DNA of 64,000 bases, from positions 62,001 to 126,000 of the forward strand of contig JAQGEQ010000243.1 of NCBI GenBank assembly GCA_034620365.1, given 5' to 3'. Under the pieces are notes generated by a model. The model made no database searches, was not told the origin of the DNA, and saw only the letters and a list, made by a program, of their open reading frames with translations. Positions 11,919-25,300 of this stretch are shown piece by piece. The translations under genes were made by a program, and so were the position numbers. The stretch comes from Pegea sp. RAD2-039. Lineage: Eukaryota > Chordata > Thaliacea > Salpida > Salpidae. The stretch's first letter is position 1. Each line of letters opens with the position of its first letter.

Positions 11919-13294
11919 ATGGGTAAGTTTGAGACAAAAACTTCTAAGCAATTTATTGCTTTAGACCAAAAGAAGCAGGAAACACTTTCTAAGAAAGTGA
12001 AGAAACTAAATAAAAAGGTTTATAAGGGTTGATTTACTTTTTAAAAGTTAATATTTTTCATAGTTAATTATAATATACATATATATTAATAATTCTTTTT
12101 TTAATCCTTGATATTTCTTTTAGTCTGCTAAAACAGATTTTGGTGTCCGACGACCTGCCGTGGTTTATCTTGGTCATATACCTCATGGTTTTTTTGAACC
12201 ACAAATGAGAGCTTACTTCAGCCAGTTTGGTGATATCAGAAGACTTAAACTATCCAGAAGTAAAAAGGTGAAACTTTTGTTTTTACATTTATTTTTAATA
12301 AAATTTTTTGATAATATTTTAGACTGGTGGTTCACGGGGTTATGCTTTTATTGAATTTGAAGACATAGAAGCTGCTGAAGTTGTAGTTGAAACTATGAAT
12401 GGATATTTAATGTTTGAACATATCCTAAAATGTAAGTTTTTTTTGAACTGAATGAAAATATCTAATAAACTTTATTCAATTTATAGGCCAGTTAGTTCCA
12501 GATGACAAAGTACATCCATCGACTTTTAAAGGTTCTGAAAAATACTTTAAAAAATCGATATCTCAAAAATTGTCTAATTATCAAGTAAATAAAGTCAAGT
12601 CTCCAGAAGAGGTATGTCTCATCACAAATGGATGAACATTTTCATTTGAATCTATTTTTCTTATTTCATAGATCATCCAAAGTATTGAAAAAGTTGAAAA
12701 AAAGAATAATAAATTGCAGAAGAAGTTAAAAGAGCTTGATTTAGAATATAATTTTGACCAAGTAATTTATTTGTTACATCTTTAGTTAATAATTTCGTTT
12801 TTAATCTTTTTAAATATTTTTTACTTAAAAATTATCAAACTTTTGTAGCCTCATCATCACCAAGTCAGATTTAATCCTATCTTGTTTCAGGTTCATGTCT
12901 CCAAAAGTCTTCTTGAAGAAAATGAGAATATAGGTTTGATTAAATGTCATTTTTACTTCATTTCATTGATTTTAAACTTTCAAGTTTCGTCATCAGATTG
13001 ACTTCAAGTTGTGAAAAATTATTTTCTTTTCAAGGTATCTTGGAGAAGTCAATGAACGAGAAGGTTCTGAACTCATCAGATTACTTTATTATTGATGAAG
13101 ATGAGAATGAGATCACTCTCAAAATCCCTCCAGTTAGCGCCAGTAAAGTCCGCTATGTCTCAAGAATTGATCTGGATTCTGCTCCAGTTGGAAAGATAGA
13201 TTTAAATGAAGATCAGGGAGAGAAAAAAGAGGCTCTCAAAAAGGTGAAGAAAGGAAAAGTGACAAAGAAGAAGAAGAAAAAGCCATTGGCATGA
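11919..13294 (+). CDS. NIFK: NIFK-like nucleolar RRM protein
   Basis: Homologue of MKI67 FHA-interacting nucleolar phosphoprotein (yeast Nop15), a nucleolar RNA-binding protein needed for pre-60S ribosome maturation. Seven exons: 11919-12017, 12124-12267, 12323-12431, 12487-12611, 12672-12761, 12849-12933 and 13035-13294, giving 303 residues. An RRM spans about residues 44-125. RNP2 appears as VVYLGHI and RNP1 as RGYAFIEF. The stretch [20 protein letters not shown] and the ETMNGYL helix match the NIFK-type RRM well. The rest is helical and charged, ending in a Lys-rich tail (KKKKKKPLA) typical of nucleolar targeting. The vertebrate C-terminal Ki-67-binding phospho-segment is not recognisable. 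An acceptor-like AG lies five bases before the ATG. A poly(A) signal AATAAA is at about 13314. Confidence 0.92.
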
Positions 13295-14432
13295 TTTAAA
13301 TATTTCATATTTGAATAAAAATCTCATTTTAATTGTTAGATTTATTTGAACAGATTAAGAGATTTATCGGGAAATTTCAAAAATAGATCTTTTATTGACT
13401 TAAATAATTTTATTCCCTCTTTGTTAGTGATCATTTATAAGTTTCCTGGTAATAAACATCTCAAACTTCTTCACTATTGTGTATCTCTATAGTTTAAAAT
13501 CAACAAACTTTTGCTTTGATAGTTGTTCATGTTTATAATTGGTTCTAAATACAATTTTCTTCAATTAACACAGAACAAGTTTACAAATGATTGTCTTTTG
13601 CTTGATAACTATTTTGTTGATCAACTTTAATTGACTGTGGTCAGTTTTCAGATGGACAAGTTCTTATCATATTTACTGCAGCCTAAATTAACCAAAAACT
13701 CATAAAAACCAATAAACCTGTTACTTGGTCCAAATATAGAAATTTAATTAAGTCAGAATTTTTGGTGATTAAAGGAAGAAAAACTACTGAAGCAAATTTA
13801 CTTTTCAAAATTAGAAAACGATTATTGTGGAAATTTGTTTATTAACTTTCAGCAAAGACATACCGGTACATATCTAGTTATTTCAAAATAACAGATTTAA
13901 AAATTTCATCAAATTTACAACATATAAAAAAGATGAATTTCTAGTTTTGGTCGTCACCTCTTCATCAAAATATCAGAATAAAAGTTTTAATTTGATTCAA
14001 CAAATCCATACAAAAAAGAAAGTGTTCAGCTATTTGCACAGTAAATAGCTGAAAAACAAAATTTGAATTTAAGAGAGTTAAGAGACTATCAAAAAATTGA
14101 AACTTTCAACGAATACCGATTACACAAACAAAACACAAATTTGTTGTCCGGTTTTAATCTTATTTTTTTTTAAATCAAGCAGCCTAGTATTGCAGAAAAA
14201 ACAAACTAGGAAAATAAACAGATACAAAACTGAAAGTGTCACACACAAACACACAAAAGAAATGTTTCCTCAGAATTAACGAAGTTTTAAATAAATCAAA
14301 TTGATAGAATACAATGATATGTACAAGAAATGAAAGATTGAAGAAAACTAGACATCAACGATATTGATTCCTGCTGCTGAGCAGGAAGCTCTGAATCTTT
14401 TCTTGTCGAAATATCATCACTATGAGGAGAAG
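13295..14432. other. Intergenic between convergent NIFK and OTUD5
   Basis: 3' flank of both convergent genes, probably holding their 3' UTRs. The NIFK AATAAA lies at about 13314. No further gene seen. Confidence 0.45.
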
Positions 14433-17400
14433 TTAGTTGGTGGGGTAACGACTACAAGAGGCACCCGCTTTTTGTTGTCCTTCTGAAATATTTTTGTCTT
14501 CAGCTTCAGCTTGTAGTTGTTCATAATATTCCTGTTGAGATTGCATCAATATCCGTTTCATCACTGTCATCTCATCTTTCTCATCCACCCAATCGTTCCC
14601 TGGAAGAAAATATTTGTACAAAGATCGTAGTGGACGTCGGGACTCACCTAAGATTGCAAAAGAGCTGTTACTAGATGATGAAGATGAAGCTTTAGGAGGT
14701 GATGAACGTTGATGTCGTTTTGAAGCACTTGAACTCTGCTAGAAGATCTTGAAGATCATATTTTGATCACTTAGCAACTTACAGCTGCCTCTCGCTCTTC
14801 TGATTTCTCATTGGACGATTTCTTCTGCTTTGATGAGCAAGGAAGAGATGATAACTTGCGAGATTTGCCTGTCACTTCAGCAGGGGATGCTAATGGGGCT
14901 TTGCCTCCATTTTTACGATAATATTCTTGTAAGGAACGATGAGAGATTTCTCGGACTAGCTCTTCTTCCGTGTAATCCCGATCTGCAGCTCTTAACTTGT
15001 CAGCAAGCATCTGTTGTTCAATTTGTTCTTGTTCAGAAGTCTTAAAAGCCGACTCCAGCAAGTTCTTGTCAGCAGACTAGCAACAAAACATACGCGATGA
15101 CGTCATCAGATAATGACGTCATGGACGACTCACCCCAGGGTGGAAAGAAGGAAGACCGAGTCCAACTCCGATTGTAGGGGTAAAAGGGTCAATTACAGAA
15201 TTGTAATGAGATTGACGGTGATAGGAAACCCGAAGAGGAGGATTAGCGGATGCTGTTCTTGTAGCAAAGATATTGATTGGAGCTGAAAAGATGTTGGTTT
15301 GAAAACTGTGTTGAGAAAGATCAAATTTTTGGGTTGTATATATAAAAGTTGGTTTGAATTGGAAAAGCTGTTTTTCATATTTTCAATAATAGATTGAAAG
15401 CTTTTGTGTGGTTATTTTTGAGAGTAAACTTGTCAACATAAGTATTTGAAATATGTTGGAAAAAATTAAATAGCATCCACAACAAATTTATCGAATTAAA
15501 AAGTTCGAAGTTTTGAGAAAAATCAAATTTAGAAAACATTTGCAAATTCGATTATTTATACAACATTTAATTAATAAATAAAATTTCGATTTTAATTTCA
15601 TTGCTCAAAAAACTCACTTATATCATATTCATAAACTTCAAACTGTCGATTATAGAGTTCGGCCATAGCTTGCATTTCTAGATGGTTACCGTGTGTATAT
15701 GGAAGTCGTTTTCTTACTATATAAGATCCAAAATCTTCAGTGACAAAATTACAGAAATAATCTCTATTTTTGACCTGTGGGTGCAGAAAAGTTGATATAT
15801 AAATATGGGTTTTATTAACCTTATGAAGAATTATCTTTTCAATTTTGTATGGAGTAAAAAAACAAAAATATTTCAAATAGTTGCAACAAATCGAATTATA
15901 TGAAAAAGTTGAATAATTTGATGTCCAAACTTTATTCATAGAGATAGTTCATAGATCACTAAAGATCTAATCAGTTATTTAAAAGTGGATTCGAACCATG
16001 TAATCCATGCATCTTCTTCTAACTTCATCTGCCATATTCTGATCTCCATAAATTTGATCAGCTGAAATTATTTAATGAAAACTTTATGAGGCAAAATATC
16101 ATTTTGAGATGAATCATAAAAAAACTTGAAGAAATTTGTTTATTTGTTTTATCATTTGAATTTCAGCTATTTGAAACTTTTAAGAAATGTTGGCAAGTTT
16201 TCCAAACATTTGCTTAATTATCTACTTAATGAGGTTTAGTTAAATTATAAACTTTTACTTAAATAATCAATTAAGTAAGTAGTTTATGGTGAAATAATTA
16301 AATAATGAAAAACGTCAACATTAAAAGCAGTTGATTGTTAGTAGAAAAATATTTGGAAAATTAAAAAGTTTTAAGGTAAAATTTAACTCTAGAATCAGTT
16401 ATAATGAGAATCTGAGAAGGAATCTCACCAACTGCTCGAAATAAACAAGATCCATCCTCTTCCATTGCTCTTATATGAAATCCTTTTTTATCTTTCATTT
16501 TCCGAGCAAAATTTTCTTCCATCTGACAAAATAAATAAAATATTCAGAATTTCAAATTCAAAATGACAATGAAATGGTTAATTTGCTAAATTACAAACTG
16601 AAGCATCAAATCATTCTGAAATCTACCTGTTTATGTGCTTGTTGGTTTACAATTACCAAACTTTACTGATATACAAACAAACTCAAAAAACTGATTGATC
16701 ATTTACTCGTGAAATAGTTTGCATCTCACCGTTTTGTAATCTACCTCTTCGTGTCTTTGAGGAATCCTTTCATCCTCATATTCATCTTCAGAATTATATC
16801 TGGAATCATTTTCATTTGTTTTACTTCTCTGTCGACGTCTACTTGCTCTTTGACTTCCACTTTGAGCGGCACCTTTAGATCTTTCAGTATATTTCATTCT
16901 ACTGTTGTGACTCGAACTATTTCCATCAGAAGCCTGCAAGGGACGCGACGGTTTGTTTTTGCCGTAGGGCTGAGGATGAGGAGATGTTTTTCCATGTCTA
17001 CGCTTTCCAGAAAGAGCTGGTCTTTCAGATGGGAATGTTTCAATTAAAGGTGAATTGATTGTGGGAATAATAGAAGATTCCACTGTTTCTAAACAGCTAG
17101 AATTAAGCATTGAAGTAAGATTGTGGAGTTTCAAACCATATTGATTGGAAGCTGAAGCTACTGCTGCTAACGGTCCGCCAACATTTTGATGTCTTTGAAT
17201 TCGAGAACGATTTGGGGCATTTTCAAGACGACCAACTCTAGAAGAAGCAGCATCTATGTTTGAAGGCTGTTAAATAAGATAATTGATGAGAAAATTGCTT
17301 TTATAAGTCATAAAACTGGTTGTTTTGACAAGTAAACTTTTAAGACAGGTTACTTTTGAAAGCAAGGATGTTTATTATGTAAAGTCTACAAGGAACAAGC

Positions 17401-17836
17401 TAACAATGAGATACTAATGTTTATATGCATACAAACACTTTAGAAATATTGTCAATTTTATAAAAGATAAAATATTATTTAGATAATTTAATAAAGATTT
17501 ATTTGTTTGTTGAAAAACAAGTTTTAAAATAATGATTAAAACATTGAACTTTAGTAGCAACTTATCAATTCAAGTAGAGTTTGGGAAACTTTAGACCACA
17601 AGATATTTAAAAAAGGCAACTCATAGGCGTAGGAATTTATAAATTATTTAACAACTGACAAAAAACTTTCGTCAAAATCTTATTTTGAAATTTATATTCC
17701 AAGAAAAATATTAGTGACTAAAAGTGTTGATATTGAAATAGAATGTTACCTGGCTTAATGCACCATTATGGTCGTGACTAGACTGCTCCGGCGGCGATTT
17801 TTCTTTATTAGTTTTTTTAATTTGTAAAATTGTCAT
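14433..17836 (-). CDS. OTUD5: OTUD5 (DUBA) OTU deubiquitinase
   Basis: Cysteine-protease deubiquitinase of the OTU family; in vertebrates it regulates interferon signalling and development and requires phosphorylation to be active. Nine exons: 17750-17836, 16730-17266, 16429-16522, 15997-16061, 15618-15774, 15134-15282, 14783-15076, 14648-14735 and 14433-14599, giving about 545 residues (human 571). The OTU domain shows the catalytic Cys loop [19 protein letters not shown] and the catalytic His region [16 protein letters not shown]. The activating phosphosite context NSEDEYE just before the OTU domain is kept. Also recognisable are [28 protein letters not shown], a linker helix ([16 protein letters not shown]) and the C-terminal ubiquitin-interacting-like segment [11 protein letters not shown]. 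Exon 2 could end at either of two GT sites; GTGAGA is chosen for its better donor and good alignment. An acceptor-like AG lies eight bases before the ATG. Confidence 0.95.
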
Positions 17837-20800
17837 TTTATCCACTGAAGTAAAAAAAATCAACAGTTTTTATAGCAATACAACTTTAAAAAATACAACT
17901 GCTAAAATATAAGATTACATAATAACTACTTTTTTAAAATCTAGTAAATTTGACAAAACAATCTTTAAGAAGCTTTATATAAGGATAAATTATTTTTAAA
18001 ACATGAAATAGAAAGTTTATTACTTTATAAACACATAATAAATGTTGTCAAGCTGGTGTTTGTTTCAAATAAAGTTATATACATTTAAAACTAAATAATA
18101 AACAATTAAAATTACTTTTATAAGGATTATAACATAAACTATTTATATCACAATAATTCTAATGCATATACTGCTGCTTGAAGTAAACATATATTCATTC
18201 TTTTAATTGTAAATTTTATAACAGAAACTTTAAATATTTGTTCAACTTATCTATAAGTTAGTCACTATAATCATATATGTTAAAAATATAAGTTATTAGT
18301 TCTAGACTTGACAATTTACTATGTCCTAAAAAAACAAATAAAAAAATATAAATTAAAATAAATGGATTAATAAGTTTGTCAAAGCAACAAAATTTATTCA
18401 TTACTTCTAATTTATGATATCAAATATCATATTAAATTTTGATCAATTATCTCATAGAACTTTGATCATAATCAGCCTTATATCAAAAATAAAGTTTTAT
18501 AATCTTCAAACTTAAAAGCATTTTTATAATTCTTACTAATACTAGTTCAAATCAATAAACATGTTTCAAGCAAATTCTAAAATCAATATGAAAAAAAAAG
18601 ATTCAAAATAAATATTACAAAAACTTTTGTTCAACATTTAAAAACATTAAAAAACAATGTTCAAAATCAATCTTCTATATATACTTTATATAATTAACTA
18701 TTATATGTTTAACTAATCTGTTGACTGATGACATGATAGAATCACAAGAAACATCCAGTTATTCGACAAACTCTCAAACTGATAGTGTTGATTACAAAGA
18801 TGCATAAGTAAAATTAAGAGGTGTATAAAAATACTTAACAAGCAAGTTGTTATCAACTTTTTTCTAATTTAAAATTACATTTGTCGTACTTCTAATTTAA
18901 GTTCTTGTGGAATGTAAACTTTCATTTAAAAACAAAAGTTATTTTCAATCTGTTAAAAAAGTAAATGCCACTCAAATAAATTCATTTTATAATAAATAAT
19001 TTTAAAAAAATATTTCAGACGTATTAATGAATGAATCCAACACAAAAATAGCCACATGTCAGATGACCAAATCTACTAATAGATTTCTAAAAACAATTAC
19101 TACTTTATGAAGCTCTATTATAATCCTTTTAATTAAGGTAACTTTACATTTTTTATTCAACATTCTATTCATTAATAAGTTCTTCAAGCTTTTACAAGCT
19201 TAGTAAGAAGATTTTAAATTGTCCACAAAAACAAATATACTTTCTGATGAAATATTACTTCATTTTTGAGAGACAAACTACATGAGTGAGTAAAAAGCAA
19301 AATTAAAAATATCATAAAATTTAATGTAGGCTCATAAAAAAGTAAATCAATATTTTCTATTTTAGGATGAAAACAGCTGAAGAAAAATCAGTCAAAAGAT
19401 AAAGCTTCATTTTAATGAAGTCAAGTTTATAATCTGTTTTTTTTTTCAAAATAACTAAATAGGTAAATAGATCTCATTTCCATAAAAAAGTTTTATCTTA
19501 AAATTTCATCAATCATTATTTCATTTATTTTATAGAAAAAAAATACCAATAGTTTAGAACAAAGCCATTCACATAAATTCATACTTAAATAAAATATATT
19601 ACTTTTATATGTGTGTTTTAATCTAAATTCATAAATACAAGCATACAAAGAACTAAATCACATATAAATTATTATATTCAAATTATAATAACTCCATACT
19701 TTAATTAAAATTTCTTAAATATAATAAAGAAACACCAAATTGTGTTTTCTTAAACTTTATAGTTCTGCTTATAATAAACTTCCTTAAAAAGTTTACTCTA
19801 ACAATTAAAATATAATTGAAATGTAATCATTAAAAATATTTATAAGAATCTTTTTACCAAAGCTAGAAATATTAAAGCAAAAATAGAAATAGAGAAAATG
19901 ATTTTTATAACAATTTATAGGATTTTATTTTAAGTAAAACAAGTAGCTTTCTTTTCAAAAACACTATTTAGTAATTACCTAAAATTCCATAAGTTTTTAG
20001 GTCAACAGTTTTTTACAAAGAATTAGATCAGAAATACTCAAAACTTGACAGTAAAATGAACCTATTTATTAGTTTGAAAAATGTTAGTTGAGATTCAAGA
20101 TCAAACAAACTTAATTACAGTGATTTTTCAAAATTGGTACATTATACTTTATAAAAAAAAGATAAATAACTTTTTAAATCAGATTTTAATTCATATTTAT
20201 TACTAAAATATTCCATTTCCTAAAAAAGTCTTGTCTATATCATAAAAATAAACAAATTTAAACTATCAAAAAAAAACATTTAATTTAAAAGAGAGATAAG
20301 TAATTAAAAAAGTAAACATTCAATAACAAATTACTTTATCAACAACTTTAAGTTGATAAAAGTTAAATTAAAATGTTCACTGTATAGAAAAATAAGATAA
20401 TTCAGAAGATATGAAAAATCAGCATTCACGTAATGGTTTGTGTTTTTAGGTGAGTTTCTATATCTTTTAATTCAACATGGTAGTTTTATACAAATTATTA
20501 CAAACCCAGTATTCAATAAGTATCAAAATATTCACATTATAACCTATCAACAACCTTTAATGGGCACGTTGAAATGATTGATACCATACTTAATTTACTG
20601 AGTCTACCTAGTGGATGGATTTTGATTATTTAGTAAACAAATTTTTACAAACAGGAAAACCTTTTCAATGTAAACAAATTATAAGATACAAAATAGCTTC
20701 ACACCTTTTTTAGTTTTAATATCAAAAAATTAACTTGAAATGAAATTCTGTTTTTGTTGTAGAAATTTTTAGAAAAAATATAATTCTATCTTAGATTGAG

Positions 20801-21696
20801 CAAAAGTGTATTGATAGCAAAAGCTTTAGAAAACTGAAACTGACACATTCAGCGTCAAATTTATTTATTTCTTATAATAAATGCTACTTTAGTTTAATTA
20901 GTTATTTCTATTTGAATGGATTTTTGACCAGCTTCATACAAAACTATCCAATTGCATTAACAAAAGGTAATCATTTACGGACCTTTTTTAATTTGTATAT
21001 GTTGATGTTGAAATAAATTATGCATGTTTTCACCAAAGATTTTACAAGCTTTTTCAATCTGGTGTGCATTGATTTCTCAGCGATAAACCTTATTCTTCCA
21101 AGTATTTTTTTATCTGTTAAACTACAAAGTATATTATTAATAAGCTAACTTTATTATGTGAAAATTAATTTATAATGATTATCCTAAAATAACTTATGGT
21201 AGTCAGTAAGTATTAAGACTTTGATAAAAATGAAGTTGTATACTGTATCTATATTGCAATAATAAGTTTTGTTAACTTTATGTGATTAACAAATAAAACC
21301 ATCAAATTTATCTTTATTATCAACTAGAAGTGTGTAAATATACGAAGTGAAAGTTTTCTTATTTTGATGTAGTAAAGTTTTACTGTAGTATTGTAAGGAA
21401 AATTTTTAAGCGATCGTTTTCAAACAGATGTAAGCATAAATTGTCAATAATTTTCTACAATTTGTGCATTATAATCATACCAAGAACAATGTAATTACTA
21501 AATAGCTGCTTATTATTTTATTTGATTTTTTTAGTACAAATAGTATTAAAGTGATATTCTCAACACAGCTTTGTTTTTAAGCAAACATTCCACTGTGAGC
21601 GCTAAAGCACAGAAATAGTATTGTCATGACGAAAAAGTAGCTAGCTTTATATATAATAGTCGGTAAGTAAATTTAATTTATATTTATAGTAGTAGG
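17837..21696. other. Intergenic, no feature recognised
   Basis: About 3.9 kb of A+T-rich spacer between the divergently transcribed OTUD5 and PLAC8-like genes, so it should carry both promoters. It starts with the acceptor-like tract of OTUD5 (AG within 17845-17847 on the minus strand). I see no exon, repeat or RNA gene that I can defend. Confidence 0.4.
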
Positions 21697-22215
21697 ATGA
21701 GTAAAAGCAAGAATAAAAAGATTAGAAAGAGTCGAAATGACATTTTGCATCAAGTAGAAGAAGAAAAATATGAATTTATTGTAAAAAAAGCAAAAGATTT
21801 ACTAACATTAACAAGAGAAAAACAGTTTACGTTTCGTACTATTGATTGTCTTTACAATCTTGGTATTTTATTTAAAACTATTTTAGCTCCTTGGAAAGTA
21901 CATGGTGAAAATGTACAAGAGCTGAAAGTAACTGATAAGCGAAGTGCAAATTATGATCGTTTAGTTAGTACTTCTTTTCCATGTGCTCTCCCGTGTTCAG
22001 CTGGCCTTGCCAAAACAACTTACAGGGATAAATTCAATATTCCGGGATTGTATACCGATGATATAATGCTAGGTATTCTTTGCCCAATTTGCACAATTAT
22101 TCAGATTAGAAATGAGTTGAATGAACAGATCTCTGAAAAACAGCAGCTAGAAAAAATTACTGCATTTCTCTTGAATAATAATTCTCCTTTAGAACAGAAA
22201 ATGAGAAGAAGGTAG
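21697..22215 (+). CDS. PLAC8-like half-domain protein, single exon
   Basis: One uninterrupted 172-residue frame. The C-terminal half resembles the second half of the cysteine-rich PLAC8 (DUF614) domain: PCALPCSAG, then YRDKFNIPG, then GILCPICTIIQIRNELNEQ. The usual first motif (CFCPC type) is absent, and so is the PCxDC pair (the frame reads LYTDDI there). The first ~90 residues are basic and helical (SKSKNKKIRKSRND, AKDLLTLTREKQFTFRT) and match nothing I know. PLAC8 relatives are linked to membranes, metal handling or cell growth, but a role here cannot be assigned. It ends about 126 nt before the acceptor-like site of the next gene on the same strand. An acceptor-like tatttatag lies directly before the ATG. 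The family call is moderate; the reading frame itself looks real. Confidence 0.55.
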   Translation: MSKSKNKKIRKSRNDILHQVEEEKYEFIVKKAKDLLTLTREKQFTFRTIDCLYNLGILFKTILAPWKVHGENVQELKVTDKRSANYDRLVSTSFPCALPCSAGLAKTTYRDKFNIPGLYTDDIMLGILCPICTIIQIRNELNEQISEKQQLEKITAFLLNNNSPLEQKMRRR

Positions 22216-22364
22216 AAAATTATCTGACAATTTTGTTTATTACTTTGATACAAATGATTAGAAGTAAGTAGATAAATATTGCAGACTTATTAATAAGTAA
22301 TTGCCTAATAAAAATAAATTTTTTGTTATTTTTATTTTTAGAAAAAATTATATGTTAACAAAAA

Positions 22365-25300
22365 ATGACAAAGAATAAGTTAGATGATTTATTTTCTGAT
22401 AATGTAGAAACTTTACAAGATTGTTTGGCTTATTTAGTTCACAGCTTTACTAAAGACAAAAATCATGCAACAAAAGTTTTTCTATCTCTACCCAACAATG
22501 ATGATTTAATTTCTTCTTTAACTAATCTCTTTTCTTTTGAAAACTACAAAAGGTGATTTATAAGCTTTGAATTTATAAATATAAATATTTATTTGATTTT
22601 TTTAAAAGGAATAAAGTCAAATCTAATAATCTGATTATAATAAAACTTTAACTGTTGCATTCAAGCCCTTATAAACAACATTAACTAACTTATATGTTTA
22701 GTATGTCCAGTAATGCAGTCTTTATACTTGGTAACTTGGTTGAAAGTGAAAAAGGAATCAAAAAAATGTTTAACTTGATTAACAAGAAAGCCAATAATAA
22801 GATATTAGAGGTAATTGCTGGTATAAAAGATTTATAAAACTTTTTCTGATGAGATTTTTTTAGGATTTAGCATTGATGCTTTCAAGTTGTGATGATGAAG
22901 CTGTGATGAATGCTTCTGGAACTTTAGCTACTCTAGTAAATATTAGGACAATTACTTAAACATAAATAGCTAAAAATAAAAGTCTTAATTTAAATTTCAA
23001 AAAATATTTTATCTGCTCTAAGCAATTTAAAATATATACTTTAATTATCTCAAATAATCCAATTATGAAAGTATAACAGAAAGTTGTACATTGAATTCTT
23101 CAATAAATTTGCTTACATTGTAACCCAAATGAAAGTAGTATGTAACTTTGACCACAAGAAATTTAAACATTTAGATGATTAAATAAAGGAGTAAATATTT
23201 ACTCATTTCTTTTTATATTTGTCCAAATTTGTTTCATCAAATATGAAATAGGTTATTTTAATAAGATAATTAAATTGGTGATAACAATTAATGACTTTAA
23301 GCATTTAGTCCAAAAATAGAATAAATCATTTTCCTAAATAAATACTACTTGCTCAATTTGATCTTCAAACAAAATTTCTTGTTGTTCTATATAACTTTGT
23401 TGTTTGTTTTAGGGTTGTTTTTAATTTTTAGATTTATATATTTGTTTTAATCATTTTGATTTAATGTCTTTTTCAAACCTATAGACAATTTGAAAATAAG
23501 TTTAGAAACTTTTTGTCTAGTTTCAAATTATTCCAGCAGAATTGATCATTAAACAAAAACTAGTTTTTTATACTCATTTCTATTTCCTTTAAAAATTTAG
23601 GATATTTAACTAGTATAAATCTTTTTATCTGTTTAGGCAGAGTCTTCAGAAATTCGAATTAAAATGACAGAAGATATATTTTTTGATATTATTTTATCGA
23701 ATATCGGTGCACTTTTGTTAAATCATAATATTTGGACCTCGTCAAATGCAGCTTTATTGCTTGCAAGGTTCATTTCAAATTTTATCATTATTTTTAATCA
23801 TTGGTTTTTAGTTTGTTCTTTACTCATTCAACTAAATTCCGATAAAATAAATTAATAGTTTTCTGTAGAATTATTTAGAATTAATAGATTACCACACAAT
23901 TTTATTCTATTGCACCTTTTTTAATTTTACAAACAATTTTTCATCAGATTAACAATAACCGACGAAGCTTGTATAAAATTACTTAACCATAAATTTCAAA
24001 ATCAAATTCTTCACAATCTTATATCATCACTTGGAATTGATGATGCGGGTATATTACATTTGATCTTATCAAAATCTTTAATGTCAAATGCTTCTAAAGG
24101 TAGAGGAACAAATTCTGCTTTTACTGTGGGTCGTTTATTAAGTGTTGAAGACGGGAAAATCAAATTACTAAAGATTTCACAAGCTTCTAAAATGGTGAAT
24201 CTACTTAAGATATTATCTGTTTAAAAAACATCATTTTATCAGCAATTTTGTTTTCTTCTGTTAGTTGTTACAAGTTCTTTTGTAAAAACGAAATAATTTA
24301 CAGAAAAATATATCAGTTATTAACTTCTATTCAAAAATAATGATTAAAATCTTTTAAATATTTGGTTTTATAATAATATGCTTAGATTATTAATCTAATA
24401 GTTTCTATTTTCTGAATGATTTTAGGGATTTTGTGTTAAATAGAATTTCATTTTTATAAAGATTAAAACAGCAAAAAAATAGTTTTCTGAGTTTGTTAGC
24501 CAACTAAATTTAACTCAAAACAAACTGCTTAAAGTTACAAAACTACAACATTTTATTATTCAAATTTATGATAAGATCTACGTAAAGTGGATTTCGAAAG
24601 TATTTCCAGTAATTTCTTTGAATTTACTGGAAGTAAAAACATTTTGTCAATATTAATTCGTCATATTCTTATTGTAGGTTTCTGATAATACCTTTTAGAA
24701 TATTTCTCTTGACGTCACAGAAATCTTGTGATTTAATCTTTGATTCAAACAAGACTTTTTTTTTTAATTTAAAGTTTAATGTTGAAATATTGAAATTTAA
24801 TTTCCTTTTTCGATATAACTTTGAAACTAAACCAATTTTGATCTTTTTTTTCCATAAAAATTAAAACAAATTTTCAGTCAAACTATATTTTTTAATCATT
24901 TTTTGACTGAATCTATCTAGATCACCTCTCTATGTCATATGCTGATTGATGGAAAGCTTGTGTGTGCAAAGAATGCTTGTTTTGCTATTAGTTGTTTAGC
25001 TGCTATTCATAAAGGCTGTCATGTGTTTATGGAAAATGAACTATTCACTGAGAGCCTTCACCGACTTATTGGTCTACTTTCAACAGCTGATTCAGAAGCA
25101 GCCTGGTTTTCTGCTATGTATGTTTTCATTTCTTTCTTTCAATTCTTTGTAGCTTATCAACTTGTTCTCACAGGGCATTAAAGACTTTATCTTTTGATGC
25201 TAGAGGATTACCACGACTTAGATCCTTTAATGGTTTGATGAGTTCATTACAAAATATGGAAAAGAAAATAGATATTACAAAAGGTTTTATTTAAGAATAT

